From: Lachnospiraceae bacterium
GTDB lineage: Bacteria > Bacillota > Clostridia > Lachnospirales > Lachnospiraceae
Reading direction: 5' to 3'
Length of the DNA: 51,736 nt
Assembly (NCBI GenBank): GCA_022768745.1
Contig: JALELK010000067.1
Location: 1-51,736, forward strand
The position numbers and the translations under genes are program-made. Position 1 is the stretch's first letter. The number at the start of each line of letters is the position of its first letter. Positions 8,018-21,094 of the stretch are shown here, piece by piece. The notes under the pieces are model-generated. The model did not search any database and was not told the DNA's origin. It saw nothing but the letters and a program-made list of their open reading frames with translations.

Positions 8018-8791
8018 ATGTCAAATTGTTTTTCTGACAAGTATGTCAGGCTGCGATTGTTGTATCAGTCGTCCACAGTCAAGGTTTGGCTTGTCAGGTC
8101 GCGAATAGGGCAGAGCCTGTGTGTGGCAAAATGTGCCAACAGGTGTACATCGGCCGCTACCGACATTTTTCTTGAAGCAATTCTACTACAGGACTTGAGA
8201 CATCCTGGAATCCCCATTTTTTATGAATTGATGGAAGAAAACACGGAAATAATTATGATTGAAGAATACGTTTTCGGTGTTTCGTTACATCAATATTTGC
8301 TTTATAATCAAAAAATTTCCCAAGAGACGTTTCTAAATTTTGCAATTCAAATATGTGAAATTGTATCCTATTTACATTTTCACCGGTCAGGTCCCATCGT
8401 ATATTTGGATATGAAACCTGAACATATTATAGTATGTGGAAATAGACTCAAAATAATCGACTTTGGAATTGCAAACTTTCTTCCCATTTCGGGAAAAAAT
8501 ATCCAAAAATTTGGAACAAAAAAATATGCAGCACCGGAACAGAAAAGTGGAAAGCCCATAGGGGTTTATACAGATGTGTATGGTGTTGGAAAAGTATTGG
8601 AGGAAATGCTGAAACATTTAAGGCCAACAGAGCGGATTCATTTTCGGAAACTTGTTTTGGAATCAACCAGAAGAAACATACATTTTCGAAGTAAAGATAT
8701 TCGTCACCTTATATGTCAGCTGAATCAAAAGAAAAATCGAATCAATCAGAACAGGAAGTATCTCGAAGTTTCTGCAGAATCTCTAAAATGA
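8018..8791 (+). CDS. Short, atypical Ser/Thr protein kinase
   Basis: A 257-residue protein that is only a eukaryotic-like kinase domain, with no membrane segment or sensor. Visible motifs are the ATP-binding lysine K38 (CVAKCAN), the alpha-C glutamate region (EAILLQDLRHP), the catalytic loop YLDMKPEHI with D131 and K133, IIDFGIA with D148, and AAPEQ. Two features are unusual: the glycine-rich loop contains no glycine (LLYQSSTVKVW), and the metal-binding asparagine after the catalytic lysine is H136. Start ATG 8018 follows AAGGAAGGAG. It is divergent from mecA and not in an operon. Activity is uncertain and no target is suggested by the neighbours. Confidence 0.85.
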   Translation: MSNCFSDKYVRLRLLYQSSTVKVWLVRSRIGQSLCVAKCANRCTSAATDIFLEAILLQDLRHPGIPIFYELMEENTEIIMIEEYVFGVSLHQYLLYNQKISQETFLNFAIQICEIVSYLHFHRSGPIVYLDMKPEHIIVCGNRLKIIDFGIANFLPISGKNIQKFGTKKYAAPEQKSGKPIGVYTDVYGVGKVLEEMLKHLRPTERIHFRKLVLESTRRNIHFRSKDIRHLICQLNQKKNRINQNRKYLEVSAESLK

Positions 8792-9050
8792 GATGTATCA
8801 GCATCGAAAAGGATTATATATATCACGGTAGTTTGAAGTATTCAAACATTGTCTCCTTTGGTGTTTTGCGTTTGGTTAAGAAACAAAGAAACTATCAATA
8901 TATTAATAAGTGCATGGGCAAACGAAAAATGTAACCTTATTAATAAATAGAAGAATTTAATTGAAATGGACGACTGGGAAAGGAGAAACACACGGAATAA
9001 CGAATCTTATGCTATAAAATGAAAAAACGATAAAAGACGAAAAAAGATTA
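8792..9050. other. Gap without a convincing gene
   Basis: AT-rich sequence after the kinase. A 73-codon open frame crosses the kinase end (8713-8934) but has no ribosome binding site or recognisable domain. I see no promoter of good quality here; transcription is closed by the hairpin at 9051. Confidence 0.5.
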
Positions 9051-9082
9051 GGGGCTGTAAGGAAAATGCAGCCCCATTTTTT
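9051..9082 (+). terminator. Rho-independent terminator
   Basis: Stem ggggctg / cagcccc with an 11-base loop, followed after one base by six T. It lies 260 bases after the kinase gene. Confidence 0.8.
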
Positions 9083-9108
9083 AATAGAGTAAGATGCACT
9101 CTGATAGC

Positions 9109-9137
9109 TTGTAAACCTTAGATAAACCCGCTATAAT
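9109..9137 (+). promoter_or_regulatory. Sigma-A promoter for the GH18-like gene
   Basis: TTGTAA (9109-9114), a 17-base spacer and a perfect TATAAT (9132-9137). It lies 119 bases before the GH18-like start and just before a 13-codon open frame. Confidence 0.75.
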
Positions 9138-9163
9138 AGCATTAAATGAAAGGCGGTGGAAGG

Positions 9164-9205
9164 ATGGCGGAAATGACAGATAAGGAATTAATGTTGAAGA
9201 TTTAA
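9164..9205 (+). CDS. 13-codon leader peptide or gene remnant
   Basis: The frame MAEMTDKELMLKI is preceded by a GGCGG-type binding site and lies between the promoter at 9109 and the GH18-like gene. Its sequence resembles the start of small coiled-coil proteins (MTDKELxxKI) that I recall as common in Lachnospiraceae, so it may be the remnant of such a gene. It could also be a leader peptide, or chance. Confidence 0.25.
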   Translation: MAEMTDKELMLKI

Positions 9206-9255
9206 CATTATAAATCAGAAAAAGGTGGACTACAATGGCTACACAAGGAGACAGA

Positions 9256-10974
9256 ATGAAAAATACGAAACGAAAAAGAATTGCCCCGGGGTATGTGTAT
9301 TTGGCAGCTTTGGCGGGCTTAATTGTTCTGGTTGTTGGATTGGTTTTTGTGATAAAGAGATACACACCCACAAAAGAGCATATGAGCCTGGAGGATTACT
9401 TTGAACTTACAGAGGAAAATGAGTCGGCGGTAATCATCAACGGAGAATTTAAAAAGATTTCCGATACAGAGGATTATGTTCATGCAATCTATTTAAATGA
9501 TGCCACATACCTGCAGATTGATTTCTTGAAGAAAGAGTTGGATGACGGATATGTGTTTGATTCTACAGATGGAGTGCTTCGTTATGTCACAGACAAGGAT
9601 GTGGTGAGCGCCTCTGTTCACAGTCCAAAGTATACAATAGGAAAAAAACGGGATGCCATAGAGACGGATGTAGTTGTCTCACAGGATGGAACCTATTTCG
9701 TAAATCTTGATTTTGTTAAGAAATTTACAGATTTAACCTATAAACATTATGGAAATCCCAATCGTGTGGTTATTGAGACTGCCGGATTTACCATTGAGAA
9801 GGCCAGCCTAAAGAAGGATGTGCCTCTCCGACGCTTTGGCGGTGTCAAAAGTAAGATTTTAAAGGATGCCTCCAAAGGAGATAAGGTGGGAATTCTTGAG
9901 GATTATGGCAAATGGAGTTATGTCATCACAGATGACGGAGTTTTGGCTTGTGTGCAGAACCGGAAAATGGAAAAAATCGGCAAGAAAACCACAAAGGCGA
10001 GCTTGGAGGAGCGGACCTATGACCATTTGCAGATGGACAAAAAGGTGGTATTGGGCTGGCATCAGGTTACCAGCAGAGCCGCCAACAGCACAGTGGAAAA
10101 AGTCCTGGCTGACAGTGATTTAAATGTGATATCTCCAACTTGGTTTTTCCTCAATGATAACGATGGAAATATCCAAAGCTATGCTTCCTCTGATTATGTT
10201 TCCTATTGCCATGACAGAAATGTTCAGGTCTGGGGACTGGTCAGCAATTTGGAGAATAAAAACGTGGACACTACTTCTGTGTTAAACGTGACTTCCTCCA
10301 GAGATAATCTGGTGAACAGTTTGATTTCCGCAGCGATTTCTTACAATCTGGACGGAATTAACGTAGATATGGAAGCTTTGAGTGCCAGCGCCAAGGATGG
10401 CTATATCGAGTTTATTCGGGAACTTTCCATCAAGTGTGAAAAGAATGACATCATCTTGTCTGTGGATAACTATGTGCCAACTTCTTCTACAGCTTTTTAT
10501 AACCGAAGTGTGCAGGCGGATTATGCGGATTACGTGGTGATTATGGCTTATGACGAGCACTATTCAGGAAGCGATGAGCCGGGTTCCGTGGCATCCATTG
10601 GGTTCGTGGAGGAAGGTGTGAAGAACACCTTAAAAGAAGTCCCGGCAGATCAGATTATTCTGGGAATGCCATTCTACGCAAGGGTATGGGCTGTAGGAGA
10701 GAATCAGCTCTCCAGCAAGGCCTACGGAATGGATGAGATGGAAGCCTACTTGGAAGCAAATGATGCCACAATCAATTGGATTGACAAGGTAGGCCAGAAC
10801 TACGGAGAATTTACAGACGGTGATATCACATATATGGCGTGGATTGAGGATGCCAAGTCATTAGGTAAAAAGCTGGATGTGATGAAGAGCAACAAATTGG
10901 CCGGAGCGGCGTTCTGGAAACTGGGATTTGAGACAAAAGACATTTGGAGTCTTATAGACAAATATACAAAATAG
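9256..10974 (+). CDS. Membrane-anchored GH18-family glycosidase with SH3-like domain
   Basis: A 572-residue protein with one N-terminal membrane segment (about 13-34) and the rest outside the cell. Residues about 40-175 resemble a copper-amine-oxidase-like N-terminal domain, about 180-240 an SH3-like domain (VPLRRFGGVKSKIL), and about 255-570 a GH18 barrel. The catalytic motif LDGINVDMEAL has the DxxDxDxE spacing, with E373 as proton donor. Relatives such as YaaH and YdhD cut peptidoglycan or chitin-like glycans, so a wall-remodelling role is likely. Start ATG 9256 follows AAGGAGA; an ATG at 9235 lacks a binding site. A wall amidase follows. Confidence 0.88.
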   Translation: MKNTKRKRIAPGYVYLAALAGLIVLVVGLVFVIKRYTPTKEHMSLEDYFELTEENESAVIINGEFKKISDTEDYVHAIYLNDATYLQIDFLKKELDDGYVFDSTDGVLRYVTDKDVVSASVHSPKYTIGKKRDAIETDVVVSQDGTYFVNLDFVKKFTDLTYKHYGNPNRVVIETAGFTIEKASLKKDVPLRRFGGVKSKILKDASKGDKVGILEDYGKWSYVITDDGVLACVQNRKMEKIGKKTTKASLEERTYDHLQMDKKVVLGWHQVTSRAANSTVEKVLADSDLNVISPTWFFLNDNDGNIQSYASSDYVSYCHDRNVQVWGLVSNLENKNVDTTSVLNVTSSRDNLVNSLISAAISYNLDGINVDMEALSASAKDGYIEFIRELSIKCEKNDIILSVDNYVPTSSTAFYNRSVQADYADYVVIMAYDEHYSGSDEPGSVASIGFVEEGVKNTLKEVPADQIILGMPFYARVWAVGENQLSSKAYGMDEMEAYLEANDATINWIDKVGQNYGEFTDGDITYMAWIEDAKSLGKKLDVMKSNKLAGAAFWKLGFETKDIWSLIDKYTK

Positions 10975-11051
10975 TGAATGGATCAACTGCCATTTCATAT
11001 TTTAATCCAAAACCACATATAGTTATTAGCAAAAAAGGAATCTGTGACTGT

Positions 11052-11735
11052 ATGAAGGGAAAGATTGAAGTATGGGTGGCAGTTTTACTTATTATAATAA
11101 GTGTTGCGGTTGGAACGTGGAGTGTCAGATATACATCGGCGAAGGTGGAGGGAAAAAAACAGAAAGTTCTCATTGATGCAGGACATGGGGGTGATGATCC
11201 GGGAAAGGTTTCCGCTGACGGCACACTGGAAAAAGACATCAATCTGGAAATCGCATTAGAATTGGGCAAGTATTTAAAAGAACAGGGGATGGAGGTTTAC
11301 TACACCAGGCAGACAGACAGCGGTTTGTATCAACCGGATTCCAAGTCAAAAAAGGTGGAGGATATGCACAAGCGTTGTCAGATTGCGGAGAATATCAAAC
11401 CGGATTTTATGATTAGCATTCACCAGAATAGTTTTCAGGATTCCGCAGTAAAAGGTGCCCAGGTTTTTTACTATAAAACCTCAGAAAAAAGCAAGCAGTT
11501 GGGGGAGTGCCTTCAAAAGGGGTTGGTGGAGATTGCCGATACCCAAAACCATCGTCAGGCGAAATCCAATGAAAGTTATTTTATATTAAAAAAGACACCT
11601 TGTCCCACAGTGATTGTGGAATGCGGCTTTTTAAGTAATCCAAAAGAGTGCGAAAAACTGAAAACAAAAAAATACCAACAGAAGCTGATTCAGGGAATTT
11701 ATAGAGGGATTTTGTACTATAGGAAGGGAGACTAA
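11052..11735 (+). CDS. N-acetylmuramoyl-L-alanine amidase (Amidase_3)
   Basis: Zinc enzyme that removes the stem peptide from peptidoglycan (EC 3.5.1.28). The 227 residues begin with a membrane anchor or uncleaved signal (about 5-27), followed by an Amidase_3 domain of CwlD/LytC type. The ligands and catalytic residue are visible: H45 (DAGHGG), E60 (LEKDINL), H124 (SIHQNS) and E190 (VECGF). I chose ATG 11052 with AAAGGAA upstream over a longer TTG-started frame that overlaps the previous gene. It lies 77 bases after the GH18-like gene, so both may act on the wall together. Confidence 0.93.
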   Translation: MKGKIEVWVAVLLIIISVAVGTWSVRYTSAKVEGKKQKVLIDAGHGGDDPGKVSADGTLEKDINLEIALELGKYLKEQGMEVYYTRQTDSGLYQPDSKSKKVEDMHKRCQIAENIKPDFMISIHQNSFQDSAVKGAQVFYYKTSEKSKQLGECLQKGLVEIADTQNHRQAKSNESYFILKKTPCPTVIVECGFLSNPKECEKLKTKKYQQKLIQGIYRGILYYRKGD

Positions 11736-11741
11736 ATTCTG

Positions 11742-11769
11742 TTGTCATATTTTTTAAAAGTGTTATAAT
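11742..11769 (+). promoter_or_regulatory. Sigma-A-like promoter touching the tsaC start
   Basis: TTGTCA (11742-11747), a 16-base spacer and a perfect TATAAT (11764-11769). The expected transcription start is close to the ATG at 11777, which would leave almost no 5' leader. Confidence 0.55.
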
Positions 11770-11776
11770 GAGTGCT

Positions 11777-12826
11777 ATGAAAACAAGAGTTTTTACTGCA
11801 GGAAAAAATGGAATAGACGAACAGGAAATGGCTGTAGCCGCGGAGATTATCCGGGCAGGAGGTTTGGTTGCATTTCCCACTGAGACGGTTTACGGATTAG
11901 GTGGAGATGCCACGAATCCTGACGCGTCGCGAAAGATTTATGAAGCAAAGGGTCGTCCGTCGGATAACCCTTTGATTGTTCATATAGAAAATTTTGGACA
12001 GTTGGAGGAAATCGTGGCAGAGGTGCCAAAAGAGGCGAGGGTCTTAGCAGAGAAGTTTTGGCCGGGTCCCCTTACGATGATCTTAAACAAGAATGAAAAG
12101 ATTCCTTATGAGACCACCGGGGGATTGGATACGGTGGCGATTCGTATGCCCAATCATCCGGTAGCTCAGGCATTTCTAAAGGAGAGCGGATGTATGATTG
12201 CTGCTCCCAGTGCCAACACTTCCGGTAGACCAAGTCCTACGAGAGCTTCCCATGTTTGGGAGGATTTGCAGGGGAGAATCGATGTGATTTTGGACGGCGG
12301 AGAAGTGGGTATCGGTATTGAGTCCACCATAGTGGATTTGACGGAGGAGGTGCCGGTGATTCTTCGACCGGGATTTATTACATTGGAGATGCTGTCTGAG
12401 GTTTTAGGCACAGTAAAGATGGATCCCGGTATTGTGGATGAAAATAGCAAGAAGCCACCAAAGGCGCCGGGAATGCGATACAGACATTATGCCCCAAAGG
12501 CAGAGCTTACTCTGGTTGAGGGACAGGAAAATCAGGTGGTGAGTGCCATCAATGGGTATGCCGAAAAGTTGATCAGCAGTGGCAAAAAAGTGGGGATTAT
12601 TGCCACGGAAGAGACAAAAGACAGATACCCGGAAGGGATGGTAGTTTCCATCGGATCGAGAAATGACGAGGCCCAGGTGGCGAGACATTTGTATCAGGTT
12701 CTTCGCCAGTTTGATGAGTGGGATGTGGATGCCATTTATTCGGAGAGTTTCCCAACTGCCGGTGTGGGACAGGCAATTATGAACCGGCTGTTAAAAGCGG
12801 CAGGACATAAGAAGATAACCGTCTAG
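11777..12826 (+). CDS. tsaC: L-threonylcarbamoyladenylate synthase (Sua5/YwlC type)
   Basis: Makes threonylcarbamoyl-AMP from threonine, bicarbonate and ATP for the t6A modification of ANN-decoding tRNAs (EC 2.7.7.87). The 349 residues contain the YrdC domain (about 15-210, with FPTETVYGLG, KGRPSDNPL and PSANTSGRPSPT) and the C-terminal Sua5 domain (about 225-345), linked by a segment containing APGMRYRHYAPKA. ATG 11777 is preferred to ATG 11768, which lies inside a promoter -10 element. No clear ribosome binding site precedes either. The neighbours match the Bacillus ywlC-ywlE region before the atp operon. Confidence 0.93.
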   Translation: MKTRVFTAGKNGIDEQEMAVAAEIIRAGGLVAFPTETVYGLGGDATNPDASRKIYEAKGRPSDNPLIVHIENFGQLEEIVAEVPKEARVLAEKFWPGPLTMILNKNEKIPYETTGGLDTVAIRMPNHPVAQAFLKESGCMIAAPSANTSGRPSPTRASHVWEDLQGRIDVILDGGEVGIGIESTIVDLTEEVPVILRPGFITLEMLSEVLGTVKMDPGIVDENSKKPPKAPGMRYRHYAPKAELTLVEGQENQVVSAINGYAEKLISSGKKVGIIATEETKDRYPEGMVVSIGSRNDEAQVARHLYQVLRQFDEWDVDAIYSESFPTAGVGQAIMNRLLKAAGHKKITV

Positions 12827-12844
12827 ATAGTTTTAGGAGAAGGT

Positions 12845-13312
12845 ATGAAACAGATTAAAAGAATTATTTATGTGGCAGGAAGCGGAACATCCAGAGCTCC
12901 TATGGCAGCAGCCATTACAAAAAGCATGCTGAAGGATTCGGATGTGGATGTTTTGTCCAGGGGAATTGTAGTCCAGTTTCCGGAACCTTTAAATCAAAAA
13001 GCGGAAGCGATTTTGATTAGTAACGGGCTGGAGGAAAAGGACTATCGGGCAAGACAGATTGCTGACAGAGAAATCACAGACGAGACCATTATCTTTACTA
13101 TGGAAGAGAGCCAGCGGGTAAAGGTAATCAACGAATTGGACCATGCCACAGAAGAAAACACCTTTGTGTTGTCCACCTTTGTGGGTGATGAGTTGGAGAT
13201 TTTGGACACATATGGGGCACCGTTACAATCCTATGGGCTTTGCTTTGAAGTGATTAAACGTTCTGTGGAAAAAGCATTGGAGCGGTTGTACCCGGAGAAA
13301 AAGGGGGAATAA
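12845..13312 (+). CDS. Low-molecular-weight phosphatase homologue lacking the catalytic cysteine
   Basis: A 155-residue protein with the length and fold pattern of low-molecular-weight tyrosine/arginine phosphatases (YwlE). The P-loop, normally CX5R, reads YVAGSGTSRAPM: the nucleophilic cysteine is A11, while arginine R17 remains. The acid segment DTYGAP with D121 is also kept. Without the cysteine, normal phosphatase chemistry is not expected, so it may be a binding or regulatory pseudoenzyme. It lies 18 bases after tsaC, as ywlE lies near ywlC in Bacillus, and two bases before the dCMP deaminase. Confidence 0.85.
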   Translation: MKQIKRIIYVAGSGTSRAPMAAAITKSMLKDSDVDVLSRGIVVQFPEPLNQKAEAILISNGLEEKDYRARQIADREITDETIIFTMEESQRVKVINELDHATEENTFVLSTFVGDELEILDTYGAPLQSYGLCFEVIKRSVEKALERLYPEKKGE

Positions 13313-13314
13313 AC

Positions 13315-13800
13315 ATGAGTGAAAAGAGACAGGATTATATTAGCTGGGATGAGTACTTTATGGGAGTGGCTATGTTGTCAGGGATGAGATCAAAGGATCC
13401 CAACACCCAGGTGGGGGCATGCATCGTCAGTGATGACCACAAAATCTTGTCGATGGGATACAACGGATTTCCTACGGGATGTTCCGATGATGAATTTCCC
13501 TGGTGTCGAGAGGGAGATCCCTTGGAGAACAAGTATTTTTACACCACACACAGCGAGTTGAACGCTATTTTGAATTATCGCGGTGGCAGTCTGGAGGGAG
13601 CGACTTTATATGTGTCCCTTTTCCCTTGTAATGAATGTGCCAAGGCGATTATTCAGTCGGGAATCAAAAAGATTATTTACGACCAGGACAAATACGAGCA
13701 TACACCGGCGGTAATTGCATCTAAGCGGATGTTAAAGGCAGCCGGGGTATCTTTTGAAAAATATCAACATTCCGGAAGAGAGATTTCCATAAAATTGTAA
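13315..13800 (+). CDS. dCMP deaminase
   Basis: Zinc-dependent deaminase converting dCMP to dUMP for thymidylate supply (EC 3.5.4.12); the Bacillus member is ComEB. The 161 residues show the zinc signature HSELNAI followed by PCNECAK, plus the early substrate segment DPNTQVGACIV and GYNGFP. The start follows AAGGGGG and lies two bases after the stop of the phosphatase homologue. Confidence 0.95.
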   Translation: MSEKRQDYISWDEYFMGVAMLSGMRSKDPNTQVGACIVSDDHKILSMGYNGFPTGCSDDEFPWCREGDPLENKYFYTTHSELNAILNYRGGSLEGATLYVSLFPCNECAKAIIQSGIKKIIYDQDKYEHTPAVIASKRMLKAAGVSFEKYQHSGREISIKL

Positions 13801-13837
13801 TTTACGGTTGTAATTGCAAAAAGGAAGGAGTATTCTT

Positions 13838-14050
13838 TTGAAAAAAGAGAATCGAGAAGTGATGGACACCCTGATTTTGATTGTCCAAATTGGTATCACC
13901 ATGTTGGTTCCGATTTTGCTGTGCTTACTGGGCGGCGTGTGGCTGGACCATCATTTCGGCACAAAATGGATTGCCGTGGTAGGCTTTATTTTAGGAGCCG
14001 TGGCAGGCTTTCAAAATGTGTACCGATTGGTAAAGAGATTTTTAAAATGA
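13838..14050 (+). CDS. AtpZ/AtpI-family small membrane protein
   Basis: First gene of the ATP synthase operon: 70 residues with two membrane helices separated by a short loop carrying the family motif GGVWLDHHFGT. Such proteins help assemble the c ring or move magnesium or calcium. The start is TTG 13838 with AAGGAAGGAG eight bases upstream; a frame open from 13814 begins before that site. It overlaps the next gene by four bases (ATGA). Confidence 0.85.
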   Translation: MKKENREVMDTLILIVQIGITMLVPILLCLLGGVWLDHHFGTKWIAVVGFILGAVAGFQNVYRLVKRFLK

Positions 14051-14480
14051 ATGCATTAAAAAGATTAAATGAGGCCCTGCCGGGACTGGTGATAGGAATC
14101 CTTATTTATGGTGGGATTGTATGGTTGGCAGGGATATGGTTTGTGACAGATAAAATACGATATACCAGTGGACTTTTGATTGGTATTGCTTGTGCCATAG
14201 GGATGGGAATACACATTGCTATGGTGATTGAGGAGGCGGTTCGCACTCCCGGGGAAGGTTCCAAGAGACTTTCCATGAAATCTGTCTTTCGATATTTGAT
14301 TGTGGTGATTGTTTTTTTCATAATGATGTATTTTCATTTGGGAAATTTAATCCCGGCATTTCTTGGAGTTTTGGGGCTAAAGGTTAGTGCCTATGCACAA
14401 CCTTTTATGCATAAAATGATTTTTAAGGACGTAGAGCCGGAGGAATCAACTTATGAAATAGAAGAAGAGGAGGTGAAATT

Positions 14481-14484
<4 letters not shown>
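14047..14484 (+). CDS. ATP synthase subunit I-like membrane protein
   Basis: A 145-residue protein with four predicted membrane helices and an acidic end (EIEEEEVKL), in the position of AtpI, the c-ring assembly factor. It starts with an ATGA overlap on the previous gene and ends with a GTGA overlap on atpB, so translation is probably coupled. The assignment rests on position, size and topology more than on conserved residues. Confidence 0.75.
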
Positions 14485-15502
<1,018 letters not shown>

Positions 15503-15550
15503 TGGATGTAGTTTGGAATTTCTCGGGAAAGGAGGAACTACAGGAGTACT

Positions 15551-16053
15551 ATGACGAGATTATTTAACTTAGATTTTCAGTTGCTGTTTGACTCAGGATT
15601 GTTGGCAATTTCTGTATTCGTGCTGTTTTTGCTGATGTCAAAGTTGCTCTTTAATCCGGCTCGTAAGCTTCTTACGGATCGTCAGAATAAGATTCGCGAG
15701 GATTTGGCCTCTGCAGCAGGAGACAAAGAAGACGCTGAAAAGCTTCGTATTGAATATGAAGAAAAGCTGAAAAATGCAGAGAAGGAAACAGAGGCTATCC
15801 TGAGTGAAGCCCGGCAGAAAGCTCTGAAAAATGAAGCGAAAATCATTGCAGATGCCAAGGAAGAGGCAGCAGCTATTATCGCCAGAGCCAATGAGGAGGC
15901 TGCTCTTGAAAAGAAGAGAGTTGCCGACGAGATGAAGCAGGAAATGATTTCTGTGGCAGCTATGATGGCAGGCAAGGTGGTTGCAGCCAATATCAATACT
16001 GAGATTCAGGCAGATTTGGTAGATGATACATTAAAGGAAATGGGTGAAGCTAC

Positions 16054-16066
<13 letters not shown>
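15551..16066 (+). CDS. atpF: ATP synthase F0 subunit b
   Basis: Peripheral stalk subunit of 171 residues: one N-terminal membrane helix (about 15-35) followed by a long charged coiled coil. ATG 15551 has an AGGAGT site nearby. The 3' end overlaps atpH by 13 bases. Confidence 0.93.
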
Positions 16067-18122
<2,056 letters not shown>

Positions 18123-18142
18123 AGCAAAGGCGGTGAGACGAA

Positions 18143-20403
<2,261 letters not shown>

Positions 20404-20414
20404 GGGAGGCAGTT

Positions 20415-20816
20415 ATGGCAGATAATTTTTTTACCGTTGAGATTATTACTCCGGACCGAATTTTTTACCATGGCCAGGCGTCTATGATTGAGTTCAATAC
20501 AGTGGAGGGCGAGATTGGTGTTTTAAAAGACCATATTCCTCTTACCACAGTACTGGCGCCGGGAGTTGTCACCATTACCGAAGAAGAAGGCCCTAAAAAG
20601 GCAGTTGTGCACACAGGATTTGCAGAGATTCTGGGTGAAAAAGTCACTTTGTTAGCAGAGATTGCTGAGTGGCCGGACGAAATCGATGTGGAACGTGCAA
20701 AACGTGCGGAAGAACGTGCGAAAGAGAGATTAAGTCACAGAGAGCAGGGGATTGATGTAGCCCGTGCAGAGTTGGCTTTGAAAAAGGCTTTGGCTCGTCA
20801 GGATGTTCTTGTGTAA
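20415..20816 (+). CDS. atpC: ATP synthase F1 subunit epsilon
   Basis: Regulatory subunit of 133 residues with an N-terminal beta sandwich (EIITPDRIFYHGQ, then GEIGVLKDHIPL) and a helical C-terminal arm rich in Arg and Glu, which in relatives inhibits ATP hydrolysis. It lies 11 bases after atpD. Confidence 0.95.
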   Translation: MADNFFTVEIITPDRIFYHGQASMIEFNTVEGEIGVLKDHIPLTTVLAPGVVTITEEEGPKKAVVHTGFAEILGEKVTLLAEIAEWPDEIDVERAKRAEERAKERLSHREQGIDVARAELALKKALARQDVLV

Positions 20817-20831
20817 GTGTGAGGTGCCATT

Positions 20832-21047
20832 ATGGAACTGGAACAAAAACGGGAAATTGAATATTTAAGACGGGATTTGCAGGAATTGGATAAAGAAGAA
20901 GCTGACCTTATGCGTCAGGTGGAAATGATTCAGGAAAAGAAATCCGGCATTATGAACAAGATTGCTGAGATGTCGGACGAAGAATACGAGCAGGATGTAT
21001 TCAATCGCTTGTATGAACAGAGAAAAGCCGGAAAAATCTTAAAGTAA
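20832..21047 (+). CDS. Small coiled-coil protein at the end of the atp operon
   Basis: I do not recognise this gene. It encodes 71 highly charged residues predicted to be almost entirely helical, with heptad-like spacing (IEYLRRDLQELDKEEADL). It has no membrane segment and no cysteine. ATG 20832 lies 15 bases after atpC with a GTGAGGTG binding site, and the operon terminator follows immediately, so it is clearly co-transcribed with the ATP synthase. A role as a small subunit, inhibitor or assembly factor is possible but unproven. Confidence 0.75.
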   Translation: MELEQKREIEYLRRDLQELDKEEADLMRQVEMIQEKKSGIMNKIAEMSDEEYEQDVFNRLYEQRKAGKILK

Positions 21048-21080
21048 AAAAAGGAGCCTTTTTGTAGGGCTCCTTTTTGG
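21046..21080. terminator. Terminator between the atp operon and greA
   Basis: Stem aaaaaggagcc / ggctccttttt around a 9-base loop, with A and T runs on both sides, so it can stop transcription from either direction between convergent genes. Confidence 0.9.
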
Positions 21081-21094
21081 TGTGAAAATAAGTC

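Noticed and set aside
7810-8040. 77-residue N-terminal extension of mecA
   Set aside because: Rich in Phe and Ser, crosses the promoter of the divergent kinase, and a good start with AAGGATGTGA exists at 7809.
8713-8934. 73-codon open frame crossing the end of the kinase gene
   Set aside because: No ribosome binding site, no recognisable domain, overlap with the kinase in another frame, and low-complexity basic composition.
9051-9082. Hairpin considered as part of a small non-coding RNA
   Set aside because: It has a plain terminator shape with a T run, and no separate promoter was found for a short RNA before it.
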